The translations under genes were made by a program, and so were the position numbers. A stretch of DNA of 6,387 nucleotides from positions 1 through 6,387 of the forward strand of contig VBLD01000138.1 in assembly GCA_005879205.1 (NCBI GenBank), written 5' to 3'. The notes below the pieces were generated by a model. That model was not told the DNA's origin and searched no databases. It saw only the letters and a program-made list of their open reading frames with translations. Position 1 is the first letter of the stretch. Every line of letters begins with the position of its first letter. Source of the stretch: Deltaproteobacteria bacterium. Lineage in GTDB: Bacteria > Desulfobacterota > Binatia > DP-6. Positions 6,192-6,387 of this stretch are shown here, one piece after another.

Positions 6192-6289
6192 AGGCACGTC
6201 GGCGCGTGTGGGGACTACTCAGCGGTCATCACGCTTTGGTAGAAGCGATCCTCGCTCGAGGCGAGGCTTGGTCAGCGAAGTGCCAGCGC

Positions 6290-6294
6290 AGGAA
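6290..6294 (+). promoter_or_regulatory. Ribosome binding site candidate for the GTG start at 6304
   Basis: AGGAA ends 9 nt before GTG 6304. It supports starting the right-edge gene there rather than at ATG 6070. Confidence 0.45.
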
Positions 6295-6303
6295 CTGTCG
6301 TCC

Positions 6304-6387
6304 GTGGGTGCGATCTTCGTCGGCCGCGATCGGGAGATGGGCGAACTCCGCCGTCTGGCCGAGGACGCGTTCCAGGGCTCCGGGCGA
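6304..6387 (+). CDS. Start of a probable AAA-type ATPase regulator (3' partial)
   Basis: Only 28 residues are in the window, ending in MGELRRLAEDAFQGSG and R. The pattern FVGRDREMGELRRL, followed by a short Gly-containing turn, is the typical lead-in to the P-loop of large signalling ATPases. Examples are MalT/LuxR-like regulators and class III adenylate cyclases with an AAA module, where a Walker A sequence follows within about ten residues. That Walker A would lie just beyond the window. GTG 6304 is chosen because family members usually begin a few residues before FVGR and because AGGAA lies 9 nt upstream. The same frame is open from ATG 6070, which has GGAG 7 nt upstream, and would add 78 residues of low-complexity sequence. 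The family is inferred from a short segment. Confidence 0.5.
   Translation, partial: MGAIFVGRDREMGELRRLAEDAFQGSGR

Larger units (their letters stand above)
6123..6303. other. Intergenic region with two small hairpins
   Basis: No gene is supported here on either strand, although the plus frame from ATG 6070 stays open through it. From about 6128 codons ending in A or T become frequent (AAA, AGA, GCA, AGT, CTA, TCA), unlike the neighbouring genes, which suggests non-coding DNA. It holds an imperfect hairpin at 6171-6191 and a 6-bp stem CCTCGC/GCGAGG at 6250-6266. No convincing promoter pair was recognised. Confidence 0.5.

Noticed and set aside
1..6387. CRISPR array, tRNA or rRNA gene, toxin-antitoxin pair, retron or other defence system.
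   Set aside because: No regular spacer-repeat array, cloverleaf, rRNA signature or matching protein family was seen. The only repeat series is the IS21 end array.

Overview
The window is a very GC-rich bacterial segment (about 70% G+C by eye, with strong G/C preference at third codon positions). It contains insertion sequences followed by metabolic genes. The mix of an IS1380-type and an IS21-type element, a class A flavin monooxygenase and a start of a lipid-transfer-type thiolase fits a high-GC soil or sediment bacterium, for example Rokubacteria/Methylomirabilota, Binatota, Myxococcota or Actinobacteria. No marker here fixes the taxon, so this is inference only.

Positions 1-1441 hold an IS1380-family DDE transposase gene, open at the left edge. 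It is interrupted by an IS21-family element at 1442-4052. That element has 26-bp terminal inverted repeats starting TG and ending CA, three related repeats at the left end and two at the right, and the gene pair istA (transposase, 1607-3181) and istB (AAA+ helper ATPase, 3178-3969), which overlap by ATGA. The left terminal repeat lies inside the IS1380 reading frame. The apparent last 12 residues and stop of that transposase are therefore encoded by the IS21 end. No target-site duplication is visible.

Positions 4053-4190 are non-coding DNA with a 7-bp-stem hairpin and a weak dyad. A complete FAD-dependent monooxygenase of the PheA/TfdB/aromatic-polyketide hydroxylase type follows (4191-5861). 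After a 69-bp gap comes a thiolase-like N-terminus (from 5931) that loses family resemblance after about 29 residues. That break coincides with a 28-bp near-perfect palindrome (6001-6028). The remaining DNA is less codon-biased, apparently intergenic (about 6123-6303). The window ends in the first residues of a probable ATP-binding signalling or regulatory protein (from GTG 6304, or from ATG 6070 if the open frame upstream is translated).

The window does not show a convincing new system. Its main interest is structural: a nested, possibly rearranged IS insertion and a palindrome-associated gene truncation beside a catabolic or tailoring oxygenase.
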